Source of the DNA: Paragonimus skrjabini miyazakii
Taxonomy: Eukaryota; Platyhelminthes; Trematoda; Plagiorchiida; Troglotrematidae
Direction of reading: 5' to 3'
NCBI GenBank assembly: GCA_014338405.1
Contig: JTDE01000963.1
Coordinates: 77,209 to 141,208 of the forward strand
DNA length: 64,000 nucleotides
The stretch's first letter is position 1. Each line of letters begins with the position of its first letter. The notes below the pieces were generated by a model. The model was not told the origin of the DNA. It saw only the letters and a list, made by a program, of their open reading frames with translations, and searched no databases. Made by a program: the position numbers and the translations under genes. This document shows, in pieces, positions 1 to 12,365 of the stretch.

Positions 1-459
1 CACTTACCGGTTATACAGTTCTGCATCTGGTGTGTCTGAGGCATGAAGGCTCTTTAGTTTCTCCAACCCATGATAACATCTTAGCACGGCTCCTACCGAT
101 ATTTTTTGACAGCGCGTCGATGTCACAGGATTACATATTTTTACAGCTTTCCAGCCAACTACCCAAGTTTCAACTTCGTGTGAAACGAAACCTCGATAAC
201 AGCGCGCGCATTTTATCAGATTCACGTTCTAATTCCTCGATTTCAGATCCATTACAAGCTACTCTCATCTAGACTTTTCTAAAAGCGCAAAATCGCCATA
301 AATGTTACAGCTACACACACGGTTTATAAAAGAGTAAAACACACAGAAACCAACCTGGTCAACAGCGTCACTCAACAAACTCGGTGGCTCAATAAGAACA
401 AATCACTGTCAAACATAGAGCACATAATTTTTACGAAAAGACAATGGTGAAAAAGCTGA

Positions 460-535
460 ATGTCGGCTGGATACGAACCAGCAACAGAAACAATACGTTC
501 AAAAGCGGGAAGTGTTCCACCAGCTAAACTAAGAA
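460..535 (-). repeat. tRNA-like segment with pol III boxes (SINE head or tRNA pseudogene)
   Basis: Read on the minus strand, 531-520 resembles a tRNA A box (TAGTTTAGCTGG). 482-466 is a perfect T-arm: 5-bp stem GCTGG/CCAGC around the loop TTCGTAT, containing a B-box match GGTTCGTATCC. Box spacing is about that of a tRNA. The acceptor stem and anticodon stem do not pair convincingly, so this is not called a functional tRNA. It lies just beyond the 3' end of the LINE at 560-1600. It is either a tRNA-derived SINE head or a decayed tRNA gene. Confidence 0.45.
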
Positions 536-559
536 TCTACAAGCCGTGCGATCGCCACT

Positions 560-1600
560 TATGCATAGCCCAAGTGGGCCGACTGGTTAATCATCAGTAA
601 CATCAGTGGTTTCCACTGATGCTTAACTGCCACGAAAGTAGGAAGGGAAAAAAAGAACCTATATGAAAATAGAGTAAAAAAAAGAAGGGGAGGGGAATGA
701 ACCTAACTACTAAAAATAGTTAAGTCTATATTCAAACATACAACATCTAGGTGTCTATATCTTGCAAACAAACAACCAAGCTGTAAGTGAAAGTAAGGCG
801 TCATCAGCAAGACAGCTTCCTTAAGGCTCTTACCGCCCCACGTCATGTAGTGCACTCACTTCACAGACTACAACAACTACAACAGCATTCAGACTACTGA
901 GCTCGATTAGCCGCCATCTCACCCAACGTCTTTAGCCACCGACTGTGTCAGTCGCGAGGGTTCCGGCCTGGGAGACGAATTCGATCTACAGTGGTCAACC
1001 TCTTCGTGAACGATTTAATTTGTCTATGCCAGGTCATCATCTGTCCACCTCGCACCTTACGCCAGTCGGCCGCGGCGTCGGCAAACAGTGCTGGGTGTGG
1101 CGGACGACTAGCTGGCCTCCTTAGTGCATGACCTAACCACCTAAGTCTGTGCAAGTGTAAGGATTGAACAAAAGAACTCGTTTGACAAACAGTGCGAAAC
1201 ACCCGTTTCCTAACCTCCTCGTTGTTTACTTGCTGGTACTAGCCGACACGAGCGATCGAACGCAGACATCGGTGGTCAAATACCTGAAGATGGTTAACGT
1301 CGCCTACCCTGAATGGTCACGTTTCGCTGTCTTACAGTAATAGTCGTCACTATCGCCTTATATACGCGACCTTTAAGACTCAGACAGATACCTCTCTGTT
1401 GCCATACGTGCCCCAGATTAGCGAATACCGTTCTAGCCTTAGAGATACGCGCTTCTGTGTCAGCCTTAAACATCCACTGCGGCTGGTACAGCTTCCCAGG
1501 TGCACAAACCGGAAACAATTTGTACATGTGATTAAGAAAACTGAACTTTTGGAAGAGGCAAAAACGGGGAGCCGATTTAATTTTTAGGATGTATCTTGGT
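560..1600 (-). mobile_element. RTE-type LINE, 3' end (C-terminal reverse transcriptase ORF and 3' UTR), copy 1
   Basis: On the minus strand the sequence encodes the post-catalytic part of an RTE-like reverse transcriptase. It opens with a FVHLGSC segment and an ARISKART segment near 1480, followed by FDHRCLRSIAR, then RLRWLGHALRRPASR and KVRGGQMMTW (1202-948). These blocks follow the usual order of RTE C-termini in flatworms. Frameshifts and stops separate them, so no protein can be made. The 3' UTR continues to about 560 and ends in an ACTGATGTTACTGATGA-like tail, typical of RTE elements. A second copy at 31338-32288, in the opposite orientation, is nearly identical over 900 bp. The 5' part of the element is missing, as expected for truncated reverse transcription. 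Confidence 0.85.
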
Positions 1601-1639
1601 CGTTCGACAGAGTATAAACAAATCTGACGACGTGTCAAA

Positions 1640-4062
1640 ATAAGTTCGAGTATAAGGTAAGACCGTTTGCAATCGCAAAAGTGGATAGGCTAATCACGTC
1701 CATGAGACGGCGGCTGACCTGATCAGTTTCTTTTTCTGTAAAAACCAAGAGTGAGAAAATGAAGCATTTACTCAAACGCGCTAGTCTAACTAGAGAGTGA
1801 CACATTTCCGCGCACTGCCAAGAAAACTGAAAGATCACACACTATACAGACGTCACAAATGACAACAAAACATCACCAGTCGATGTAGCACTGTTATACG
1901 AGCGAGAAAAAAGTGTACGTAAACAAATTGATTAGTTTAACAAACAAATAAATCCGACATTAAACAAGAAGACTATGAGGATGAGTAAATGTGTGAAATT
2001 CCCAGTCTATATTTGATCAATCAGAACCTATGCCGTATTAGCAACATGCGATCACGAACAAACTTGAATAATCTCGAAGGGTAAGGTGACAGCAATAAGA
2101 ATCTCACTTACATGCGCGACGAATAGTCCTTACCTCATAGATGGTTCCATTAGACAGAATTGTGAATCCACAGCTAGGTGAAACTAATGAACATATCCAA
2201 ATCTCGTTCACATGTAGTGTTTGTATGTCGATTGAATTTCACACAAAACACATGCCGCTATTAGGCCTAAGTATGTATATAGTGTGTCAGATAGTGGCAC
2301 TACCACAGTACAAATGAATGGCTGGTTCTCTGAAAACCTGTCGTGTACACCTGTAGATCAACTAATCAAAGCTATAACAATGATACAGGATTACAATAAT
2401 GCTTTCTTCAGTTATCAACTTTGAAAGCCAGTCAAAAGTAGTTATCTGAACGTTCTGTACCGAAGGGCTGTACACAACCAACTGTAGTTCTTATTACAGA
2501 ATGTAGAGTAATACATCTTTTTAATTCACGTTATACCGAGCATCTTTTAAGAGGCAAGAGGCTGAATATCACTTTACGTAAATGGTACCCAAAGATGATC
2601 GTTTCAGATTGCCTCAATCTATCTCTAAACTATATCCGAGTGGTTGGGATAATTTACTTTGTAAGCACTTCGATGATGTTCTACTAACTTGTGCACTCAC
2701 ACTTCTAGTTGAACAGATTAGCTTGTTGTTTGTATCCCGTGAAGAACATTGACCTAATTAAGAAAGTACGATGAAGAGCGAGAATGTGGATCGTAGAACT
2801 TTGTTCTCCATCGTTTTTAAACAGACTGCTTTGAATGAAGTGATTCCCCATGCACTACAAACGTCAGAAACACCTAGAGATCTCCACCAACCCCACTGCT
2901 CGCTTCAAAACATGCTTCCGCTAAATCGAAATCATTATCCTATCAGTAACTCGCACAGGTCACAACATGAAATGAACTATTTGGTTTGTGGGCGACAATA
3001 ATTCGGCATCCGGGCTTGTCTAACCAAAATAAGCCATAATCGGTGGGTGAGTTCAAGAGTGGGCCTGATGCACACATTCAAGGAACCAAACCGGGTTTTC
3101 CGATAATTTGGTCATCACAATTATTCTGGCAGAGATCGGTCGTCGTTTGCTGCATGTATGCTGAAACGCATTCGATATCTATCTGATAGTCAGGCTTAGT
3201 TTCTCCTACTTACCTACTGTTTCAGTCTTCTATGACATACTTTTCATTCGCATCATTGTAGTCAGTGATTCGTTCCGTTCATTTCGGTGAAACCACAGTA
3301 CTCATTATTGAGCATTCTTGAAAGATCGTTCAGGCATACACAAACAATTTGGCAGGCGCAAAAGACGATTAGCCGGAGAAGTTATGCATTCCAGATAACA
3401 AGCAAAACGCCAGTACAAACAAACGCATTTACACACCTGAAGTTATCGCAATTTCAACTGTCAGTCATAAAGTCAGTTTCATTAATGGAAACATTCCACA
3501 CAAATCCGTGTCCATTCACACTTCTGTCTTCTACGGCTGTATTACTCACCAGTGTCATCGAGCAGTATATAAGACAACCTTTCTCAGGGGTTGTAACGGT
3601 CGAAGCGCAGGCAAAACAGTGAAAGAACAATTAGGTCGGCATCCCTAAAAACCTACGGTTGCTTGCCAAAACAGACGATCAGCTCTGTTCTAACAAATTG
3701 AAAAGAGATAACCGATAGTGACTGGTTAATGGGAACTTAGCGAAATGGATCGGAGGCAAAATTTTGTCAGAAAAAAACGTACTACAGCGACCGGGAAAGC
3801 TATATGCGTAACCAAGAAAATGCGGACATTAAAGTGTCCTACTGTTGAAACCCGACTGATTAACGAATTAGCTGCATGTGGGTACGAGCAAACATAAACA
3901 ATGAAAAACTGAATGCATAGTAGAAAAATAGACATATTTCTGTACATCAACAGACATTAGTCCAGAAACTACTGTAATACAAAGCAAAGGAAAACAAAAC
4001 CATACATAAGCGGAAAAATACATCAAATGGAGAGAAATCGTCCGATTTTCGTCTATTAGCAT
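1640..4062. other. No recognisable gene or repeat
   Basis: AT-rich sequence. Open frames at 2771-3001 and 3287-3622 (plus) are short and have composition and residues I cannot relate to any family. I see no exon-like motif of the NDR kinase here on the minus strand. It may be part of that gene's long fourth intron or intergenic DNA. Confidence 0.5.
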
Positions 4063-4162
4063 NNNNNNNNNNNNNNNNNNNNNNNNNNNNNNNNNNNNNN
4101 NNNNNNNNNNNNNNNNNNNNNNNNNNNNNNNNNNNNNNNNNNNNNNNNNNNNNNNNNNNNNN
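4063..4162. other. Assembly gap (100 N)
   Basis: A run of exactly 100 N, the conventional placeholder for a gap of unknown size. The two flanks share only short weak similarity, so I see no obvious duplicated overlap here, unlike the gap at 47031. Confidence 0.99.
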
Positions 4163-7100
4163 CCTTCAAGTTTACCACTGTTATAGTGGCTTCTGCCACC
4201 CTAACATCGATAAGACGAACTCTACAAAGTTTACCAAACATTATAGCTAATAAGATTAATTGGAAGAATAGACAGCCATGCATGTAAGTAAATGAATGCA
4301 TAGTAGACAGTATGTCAGATAGTGTATACAACCAGTGAAGCGATTATCACAAAGTCATCCACCAAATATGCAGCGTAATGAAAGAGTTTAATGGGTCAGG
4401 TCCATCTCATCACCTTACAACTTAGTGGATATTTAACCGTTGTCAATATGAAGTAATAAGATCAGATAAAACATACGGAGTACGTGATCAAAGTATTGCA
4501 CACTATGCATTTCGGCTAGTTAGCCAGTTATTTCCACACTCTATTAAGCTGCTCATCACCAATCACTATCACTGTATATGGACTAACGGAGTAGTAGGCG
4601 ATTGCTAGACACTACAATTCTGTTTGTATTGTCAGGAAAACAGACCGTTTCCGAACCATACAGGTATTATAAACCCTTCCTCATCCACCACTAAATCACA
4701 ATCATGCATGCCATGTAAAGACACCGCCCCAACAGAGCGAGTATTCCGATTACCAAAGTGAACCGAGTAGACCAGTATGCTTATTAAATGATACTATCAA
4801 CTGGAACCAATAATTTTTCTGAGTAAAAACTAATGCAGCAAAATAGCAACAAATCTTGTTAACTTTCGTGTAGGACGATCACAGACAACGTGAACTCTAA
4901 AACTAATCATTCAACATTGGAAATTATGAATCCACAAAGTTACCACTTTAGTTTCGCAAATGTGTCTCAAATCATACCCATCTAGCGACACAACACACAT
5001 TTGTTACATCACAAATATCAGCACGAATTGACCGGTGTCGTTCGAGAGGACGCTTAATTGTACACAATCTCACAGGCTCACAAACATAACCTCTCAACTG
5101 TTGCGAAATCACTGGGGGCGAATGAGTGAAAGAGATGCTCCAAAAATTGCAGCTGTCGTAAACTCACCAATGAAAACAGCTTGAAAGTGGCGTGAATATT
5201 TGCTATTCTCAGCCAAATACTCAACATAATCACATTTATTGACAAATAACTAGACAGCGAGCTAGTGAGAATTTGAAACAGCTGTCCTCGAATGTTTCGA
5301 ATTCAACAGGATTCTTAGGGGAAAATAGAGTATGATGAGATCAGACAGGCATTCTCATAAAAGGGATTAGCAATAGCAGCGTGAAAGACAGATGGGCATT
5401 TGAAGCAAAAAGGATGCATCATCGCTGTGAAAAGCGAGGGGAATAATGGGAGGAAAATGAGTTGACTGAAGTAGTTTATGTTACGGGAGTAAATATGCTA
5501 ATCATAAACTCAAGGGAAATGCATACACTTTGACTGCCCCATGTCTATCGACTGTTTTACGAGCCTGCACTAAAATATCACCGCAAGTGGAAACATAAAC
5601 AAACAAGCAAGTAGAAAAGCTTTTAGGCAAAAACTTTTGTCTGAAGACTGCTGGCATCCAGCTGTTCGGTGGACATTAGACTTAAGTATGAAGAAATTAT
5701 TACAAGATGAATCTCATGGGTCAGCCCTGTCGAATAACAATGATAACACTGAGAGATGAGCAGTGGCGTAAACAGAAATCCCAGATGATGAACGTGCCAG
5801 ATGGTAAGACTTTAATTGGTAGATTAATGGAGCACATGGTTTGGAGTATGTCGGGTAGGTGACCAGAGATCCAAACGGTTGGCATTAGGCAACCGTAAGT
5901 TACAAAAGTGAAAGTGCGTGGAAATGGCTGTTGTTCATAATGACCATTCGACTCAGGTAACAAATCTGCTGTTTTCACATTGCTACTTTGTGAACAGGGC
6001 AGGAGAGAAACAGCAATTGTAATGAACACAATGATACATGAGTTGAAAAATAACCAATAATATAGTTACTTGTGTAGTTAGTTCCAGTTGACTGGAGATG
6101 ACATTATAAAACAGTGTTACTACAAAATTATAACCCGTCCTATTACCTCTGGACGTACATAGACCGTCAAGACGTCAAGAAGACGTATCGTGAGATGCAA
6201 GCGCTTTGTTTACTTTCAACAGTGGATTACACGAAAACATCTCCCTATAAGGGTCAAGTGATAAAACAATGAAACAACAACAGTGAAACAATGAAACCGA
6301 GGTCATGTAGGCGCAAGCAGTTTGGAATAAACGGTCTCAATTTCTTGGGAACACCGTTGGTTGTGTCTGAATCTTCTATCAGAAAACAGACAACGGACAA
6401 AAATTTGTGACAAAGGAGGGAAAAGCATATCACCAAGTGGTGAAGCCAGGCGAAGTACCAGCCTGGGCTGGCATTTTAATATCAGTACAGATACCCGGCA
6501 TCATCGATTGTGAAGCACTGAACCACAATAGGTCATGTGGTTGATCCCATTGCTTAGTGTTATCACACAAACGCACTGTTAATTAAATGAACATATGGGA
6601 TCTCTGTCAGCAGAATGTGTGGGCGCACCTAATTGCGTAGGCGTAAAATTGAAGCTATTTATACCATTTTTGTACGCATACTAACTTTGGTTCATTGACT
6701 GTTTTGTCGTCATGCACTAGACCTGTATAACGGGATGGTTTACGTAGTAAACTGGCGGGAATAAACAAAATGGTTGCATCTCGTAACTTTTCTTATTGTC
6801 CTGGAAAATCTGATACAGCAAACTCAATGTTTCAAGATGACATTATTTTTCTAATTGGTTGGTAAATTCATGCACGGTCAATCAATCAGAGTAATCAAAC
6901 TGTGTGAACCAAAGACGTAACACACACTTAACGGAGCAGTAAAACATACATGGAACTTAGTGAAACATACTCCTGAGTAGTTCCAAATAAATAGGAAAAC
7001 GGAATGAAGACAAGAAATTACCAAATTATTTCTGAGAATGAACTACGACTGATAGACGAAGGTTTGGCTTTTCTCAGCTTTATAGAAATTAATTAACACA

Positions 7101-7600
7101 CTCCTAATAGGACTCGGGTCACTAAGACTAATCGAAGGATGATTCATCTGAAACGATTCAACATGATCCATTGAAATGGTTCATACAAAAAGAATTATCT
7201 CCGGATATAGATAAAGTTGAACAAGAGGTAGAACTCATACAATCACTTCAGTGATTCCCTCTTTGCAACAGTGTTTAATGGTGAAGAAAAAAATGTACAA
7301 CGACCATAACAACCCTAGTAATTTACCAAAAATCTGAAATGAAATGATGCTAGTGTTTCAAAACCACAGCATAAACCATATAAAAAGTGAGTATCAATTA
7401 ACGTGGTTTGAGTGGTATTCATAATGTATTTGTTGACTAAATCCAAAATTGCTTCTACTAAGCTATTTCATGATGATAGAAAGACGTTCGACTTAAAGAC
7501 AACGCTGTTCATTTTTAGGGTTGGGAGCAACTTTGGTTGCGTCTCAGGGTCCGAGCAAGCCTCACAATGACATGTGGGGCAGAAATTAAACAAAGCCTAC
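4163..7600. other. No recognisable gene
   Basis: No protein motif recognised in any frame. The frame at 5721-6029 (minus, 102 codons) has no features I can assign. A B-box-like string at 6538-6548 (GTGGTTGATCCC) has no partner A box that I can see. Confidence 0.5.
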
Positions 7601-7629
7601 ACTTTTCGGATAGTTGTGAACAGTGGTCG

Positions 7630-7710
7630 TGTTGTTCGTAGCTCAGGTTGATGGTTGATGATGTCACCTCCTTGGTGATGAAACGTTTGCAACCTAAATG
7701 CCAAGCTCGA
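7630..7710 (+). other. Hammerhead-like motif in a repeat-like context (weak)
   Basis: The string TTGATGAT, then a 6-bp stem GTCACC/GGTGAT with a TCCTT loop, then GAAAC at 7657-7690 resembles the CUGAUGA / stem II / GAAA core of a hammerhead ribozyme. The conserved first C is T, and an extra T sits between the core and stem II. Stems I and III cannot be closed with confidence. Hammerhead motifs are known in Penelope-like and schistosome satellite repeats. Here the match may be chance or a decayed copy. Confidence 0.22.
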
Positions 7711-7910
7711 CGAACATACCAATACCAAAGCCTACACTGTCTAGACGTACTCATCAAACGGAAGACTGAAGGGTCAACAAACAGCAGCGTTCATGGAAAA
7801 CCACGTCAACGCACGCATTTGGTTAGCTTTGACACCACGCAAAACAAGCACAACATGATGAGAACACAGTTCAGACTGTGCCGAACCAGTGCACCCAGTG
7901 CGCTGAAGTG

Positions 7911-10900
7911 AACTAAACACGCTGCAATCTTGAGAGTTCTCAACTACATTAACAAACTATCTTAGCCTTCAACTAGAGGAAGTTAATCTAACAACGACAA
8001 CCGACACTGTATACACTGTTTCAGAAGTGAAACGTGCGTAAACTTCATCAGACAGAACTGATGAATATTTGACCTCCACTCATTCAAGTGAGCTACTGAA
8101 CTAATCGCACACTCCAATACGGCATCGATTACAAGTTATTGGCTTGGCTGAATCATTAGCACACCCTATTAACAGGTAACAATGTGAATTTTTTAATCAC
8201 GGCTCAGAGGTCGTGGCGATCAATCGATTCAAATCCGTTTTATATCTGCCATAAACCCGAACTTAATCACACAGCGTGATAGCGTTTATTATCACATTTG
8301 TATCAGCATATTGTAAAAGTATGAGAACAAAAAGGCGTGTGTTATTTTGTACTGATAAACCAATACGAAATGCTGGCACCCACTAGTGTTCAGCTTCTAG
8401 CTATGTTGACCAAATATCAAAATAGGTTATGAAAGAAACAGCTCATTAAAAAGAAAGATTTTGTACAGCATTCTTGTGAAGCACACACAAGCCGTTACCT
8501 TAGGAATGTTTTCAAAGATTGGCATGAAAAGGTGTGTGGATGTTCCGTGAACCAAATATGTCTGGTTCTTGAAACTTGTTACAACATGCAAATAGAATAA
8601 ATTGCATCCTTGAGTAGTGGATACTCTGGAACAGAAGATAGTCTTATAAAAATTGACTTAAACCACTTGCAGATCCCCAAACTGCGACGATCTGATGTTG
8701 AAATATAAAACTGGAAATAAAAAAAGTAAAATGATATGAATTCTGTGATAGTTATAGAGTATCTAATAACGATTATAACAGACAGAGCTGACTATGGTAC
8801 ATCCGCCTTCATTCAGTACTAACCGATAGTCATCGGTCTCTTGATCACTGATCTGAAAATTAGAAACTATCTTATGATATCGCAAGCGAACTATTTTGGG
8901 TCGCACTACATATGAGCAAGTCAATGCTTGCTATCGAACATTACCTAGATGTTGCCAGATGAGCTAACCCAAGAGGTGAGAAACAAGAGAATACTAACAG
9001 GCTAAAATCCCTGAATTCAACCGTCAACATGATTACCTGCGAACTTATCATAAACTGAAATGAACGCCGATTGAATAGTTAAGTTAAGCACAAGCACAAC
9101 TATGAGTACCACGTGAAACATAGTGTAGCATAACAGAAATATGTGAAAAAGTCTGGTTTGGAGATTAGTCAACAGTGAACGGAAAAGAAATGGAATGATG
9201 GTGTAAAAGATTATCGAAGCGAGCTACCCTATCAAACCAATTCATTTCGATACGAGTTTATCTTGAATAAAACGGATCCAAAATCGATACCAATTTAGTC
9301 AACGTACTAAACAACACCGTGAGGATCACAACATTCTGTGATATGGTAAACGTAAGTGACAGCTATGCACTGCCATTGCAATAATGCGGAGAGTAACGGG
9401 AAGGATGATGTGATCACTTATTTGCAACACACAACACAAGTGTGTACACGTACATACACTATGTGCGTGCTGTGAAAAGTGGAAATCAGCAGAACAGAAG
9501 CGGGAAGAGACCATAAGCAGGTACACTCAACGCATACTTTGAACTATGAGTGATCAGAATGGAAAAATGATATGTGGGACATTAACGAAGTGCTTTCTAT
9601 TTCTACTGACTTCCAAAAATCACACAATTTGACCTGCAAACAGTAGATTAAATCTTAATCAATCCCATTAGCAAGGTGTGTCACCGCTATCGACAGCTTT
9701 CAAAGCTCCCACTACTGGTTTTTAATGCCAACGCGTAAGCCGTGTGGAAATGTGATTCATGCGGTCGGTCGCTCATTAAAAAGGCCTTGTAGACTAGTGA
9801 TGAACAAGCCGTCTCAACCAGTCCCCCATATGGGATTCAAATGAGATAAACATGTAGGTCAGAAAAGCGTTTTGACATCACATCACTTAAGAAATGGACG
9901 GAACAGAATCAACCGTTGCAGCCAATGTCTTCCAGCTAGTAGGACTTCACATTGGTCTTTCATAAACCGGTTATTTCGGTACCCGGGAATGGATATAGTG
10001 AATGTAGACGTTATCGCTAGTAGTTTGTGGAAATTGACTAACTGTCTAGCCTTCTGTCACTTCTGACCACTGGAACTCCCCTGTATCTACCGCGTTTTAG
10101 AAGCCGGAAACGACCATCCTTTAAGCATTGTGTTAATCAGCCTCGACTGTTGAGTTTCGATACCTTTAAAATTTTAGAAATCGGAGATTCAGAGTTCCTA
10201 GCTCAAGTAATCTTCACAACACATCGGGCCACTTATATAATTAATGGTTATTGCATACACTCAAAACTATCGCAGAACGAATAGGAGGTGCAATCAACCA
10301 GAATAACGTAATGTACGACCCTGAACAACTACTTTTTGAATGAAGTACATTTTGCAACAACGATAAATGTTTTGACTCATTTATAAGGGGGCAACCATTT
10401 TTTCATGTCGAATGTAAAGTGGTGGCTGAGCGCTTACCTTCGGCTTGCATGTTACAGCTATGGACATTCAAACGTGAGCATGAAAATGCGCTCAACATAG
10501 TGCATATAGTATAGGGTTAAACATGTCTGACAACCCGGACAATGGAGCGAACATACGTGAAGTAGTTCGGAGCACAACGAAAAAACCGCTCTGGTTTACG
10601 AAGTCCATTGATGCACGGCCTTATATATGCTAGGACTGAGCAAAATTCTAGGGCAAAGCAATTTCGGATCACTTCACTTCAACCATGAATTCGACAAGCT
10701 AGCATACACGAGTTACCATTTTATCGCGATCAGATTAATTTAGCAAATTATAGTGTACAGAAAGTAGCTGTTCCTCTTCTGACTCTAATCTATGGAACAA
10801 TGCACATTTGTAGTAAAGCATATCAACAGAAATGGTACGAATGCGAAACCAGTAACGTTTTTACTGTGAGACTTAGTTAGTCTTTTGACCCAGGCTCAAC

Positions 10901-11290
10901 TTTCGTTTCTTGTTTTTTACTAGTTAACAGCGCGCCTGAGCACAATTCAATGTGCTGTGTTTGAGTGAGATCTATATTAATTACATGAGCCGAGTCAATG
11001 GTATCCGATCCATTCATAAACACTGGGTGAGACGACGGCATACGGTAAATTAAAGCCACATTTTTTACTTTAACGTAAAGTATAGAATGATTATATGCAT
11101 ACTCTCCTTTTAGGTTTATCATCTTATATACACTTAGAACTGGCGCGCACAGATGGTCAATATGAGCGCAGTCAATCACAGTTAAAAGACGGAATATGTA
11201 ACTTTCGGGAGGCAGAATACGGCGTTTTAAACAAGTTAACAGTAACCATCCATTCGTTCAAGATTTTATTCAGCAAGTGGCGAAAGCTCA
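7911..11290. other. No recognisable gene
   Basis: Frames at 10877-11179 (minus) and 11095-11301 (plus) are uninformative overlapping frames. No splice-flanked coding block is recognisable. It may belong to the long fourth intron of the NDR gene. Confidence 0.5.
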
Positions 11291-11329
11291 TAGTGTATTA
11301 GACCCCCAAGTTTTTGGACTGAGGTTCGC

Positions 11330-11814
11330 AATTGAATCTAGGCCCTCGAACGTAATAGGGCTGCTGGTTCACATGATATCGTGCCGGCAAGTTTCAAAGA
11401 GGGTGGAAAGGTGTTAGTGGAGGCCTTGACTCAGCTCTTTCAACTTGTGTGGACGACGGAGACCATTCCTCCGTGCTGGGGTCACTCAATAATACTTCCC
11501 ATATTTAAAAAAGAAGCCCGGGTTCTGGCATCCATTATACTTTGCTGACTCACTGCAGTTCGTGAGGTGAATATTAAAGAACAGGCAGGGTTTCGCCCTG
11601 GACGGGGTTGTGTAGATCACATTTTTACTCTTCGTCAAATTCTGGAGCAGCGTCATGTGTACCGTCGGCCAACAATTGCCGTATTCCTCGACTATAAAGG
11701 TGCGTTAGATTCGGTGGATCGATCTACACTTTTAGAGTCGCTTAAACGCAGAGGTGTATCGACCAAGTATGGCAAGAGACGGAACTTACCGGCTCAGTGC
11801 TACTACGGTTAGCT
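11330..11814 (+). pseudogene. LINE reverse transcriptase relic, palm N-terminal half (RTE-like)
   Basis: The plus strand encodes recognisable RTE-like reverse transcriptase blocks. From about 11370 these are SHDIVPASFKEGG, then IPPCWGHSIILPIFKK, and after a break EQAGFRPGRGCVDHIFTLRQ, a hallmark of this LINE group. They are followed by the palm block FLDYKGALDSVDR (motif A, aspartate present) and LLESLKRRGVSTKYG. Frameshifts and a stop lie near 11530-11560. The coding match stops at about 11805, where an antisense repeat begins. The matching C-terminal half resumes at about 12366 in the same orientation. The segment that should hold the catalytic YADD is missing between them. Confidence 0.8.
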
Positions 11815-12365
11815 ACATCTGTTGTGGGACCTGTAGAGCAATAATCAAAAATGGAGGTCGGGAGGGGCCTGAGAACGAAATTTGATAGGACAGTGGGGAA
11901 GGGGTCAGCAGTAGCATGTTTTTGCCTATCCACCCTGCTGTATACAGCAGATAGGGCGACCCGGTTTATACTGCGAGACGGTCGATGCAGTATGGAATTA
12001 CTTGTGTTATGATTATTCATGGTTGTGTGTGGGCTGAGATACTGTCAGGGCGCCCAGACCTAGACAGGAGAACGATTAGGGTTCTCAACCAAAGCCTTTG
12101 GCTAAAAGCCTATACCGCAAAGCAGAGGGGGGGTGGGGTGGAAGTGTACCAGACCTGGTGGTTTTTCCGGAAAAAGATGCCAACATTCTTCCAACCCCCA
12201 ACCTGGAGGACCAGGAGACTGGTTTGGCAGGCCTATACCTATTGGCCTGCCTGGTATGAGTGACTCTGTCGTTGTGGTGGCCACAACGTCCAGTTTAGCT
12301 CAATAAGTCGTCGAGATGCGCAAGCCGTCACACCACGTCAAGGTCCAGTCTCGTTGTGACAGCGA
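11815..12365 (-). repeat. 550-bp repeat, antisense copy of the RTE 5' segment at 28190-28740
   Basis: Reverse-complemented, this block aligns along its whole length with 28190-28740, roughly 80% identical by eye. Shared strings include TGCAGTATGGAATTACT, GTGTGTGGGCTGAGATACT and GATGCGCAAGCC. At 28 kb the block directly precedes an RTE endonuclease ORF in sense orientation. Here it sits antisense inside an RT relic. It is therefore either the 5' UTR of that LINE family or an independent short element found next to LINEs. It has no coding capacity I recognise. Confidence 0.8.

Noticed and set aside
3287..3622. 111-codon plus-strand frame as a gene
   Set aside because: Composition looks random, no domain, no splice or promoter context.
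4000..4330. Duplicated flanks around the 4063 gap, as at 47031
   Set aside because: Only a short common string (GAATGCATAGTAGA) was found on both sides; insufficient to call a duplication.
6530..6560. GTGGTTGATCCC as a tRNA or SINE B box
   Set aside because: No matching A box or T-arm stem nearby.
10386..10420. Possible NDR exon 5 start (a GACATGA string on the minus strand)
   Set aside because: The translated residues after it (MKKWLPPYK) do not match the GDMMTLLMKKDTL block, and no acceptor precedes it.
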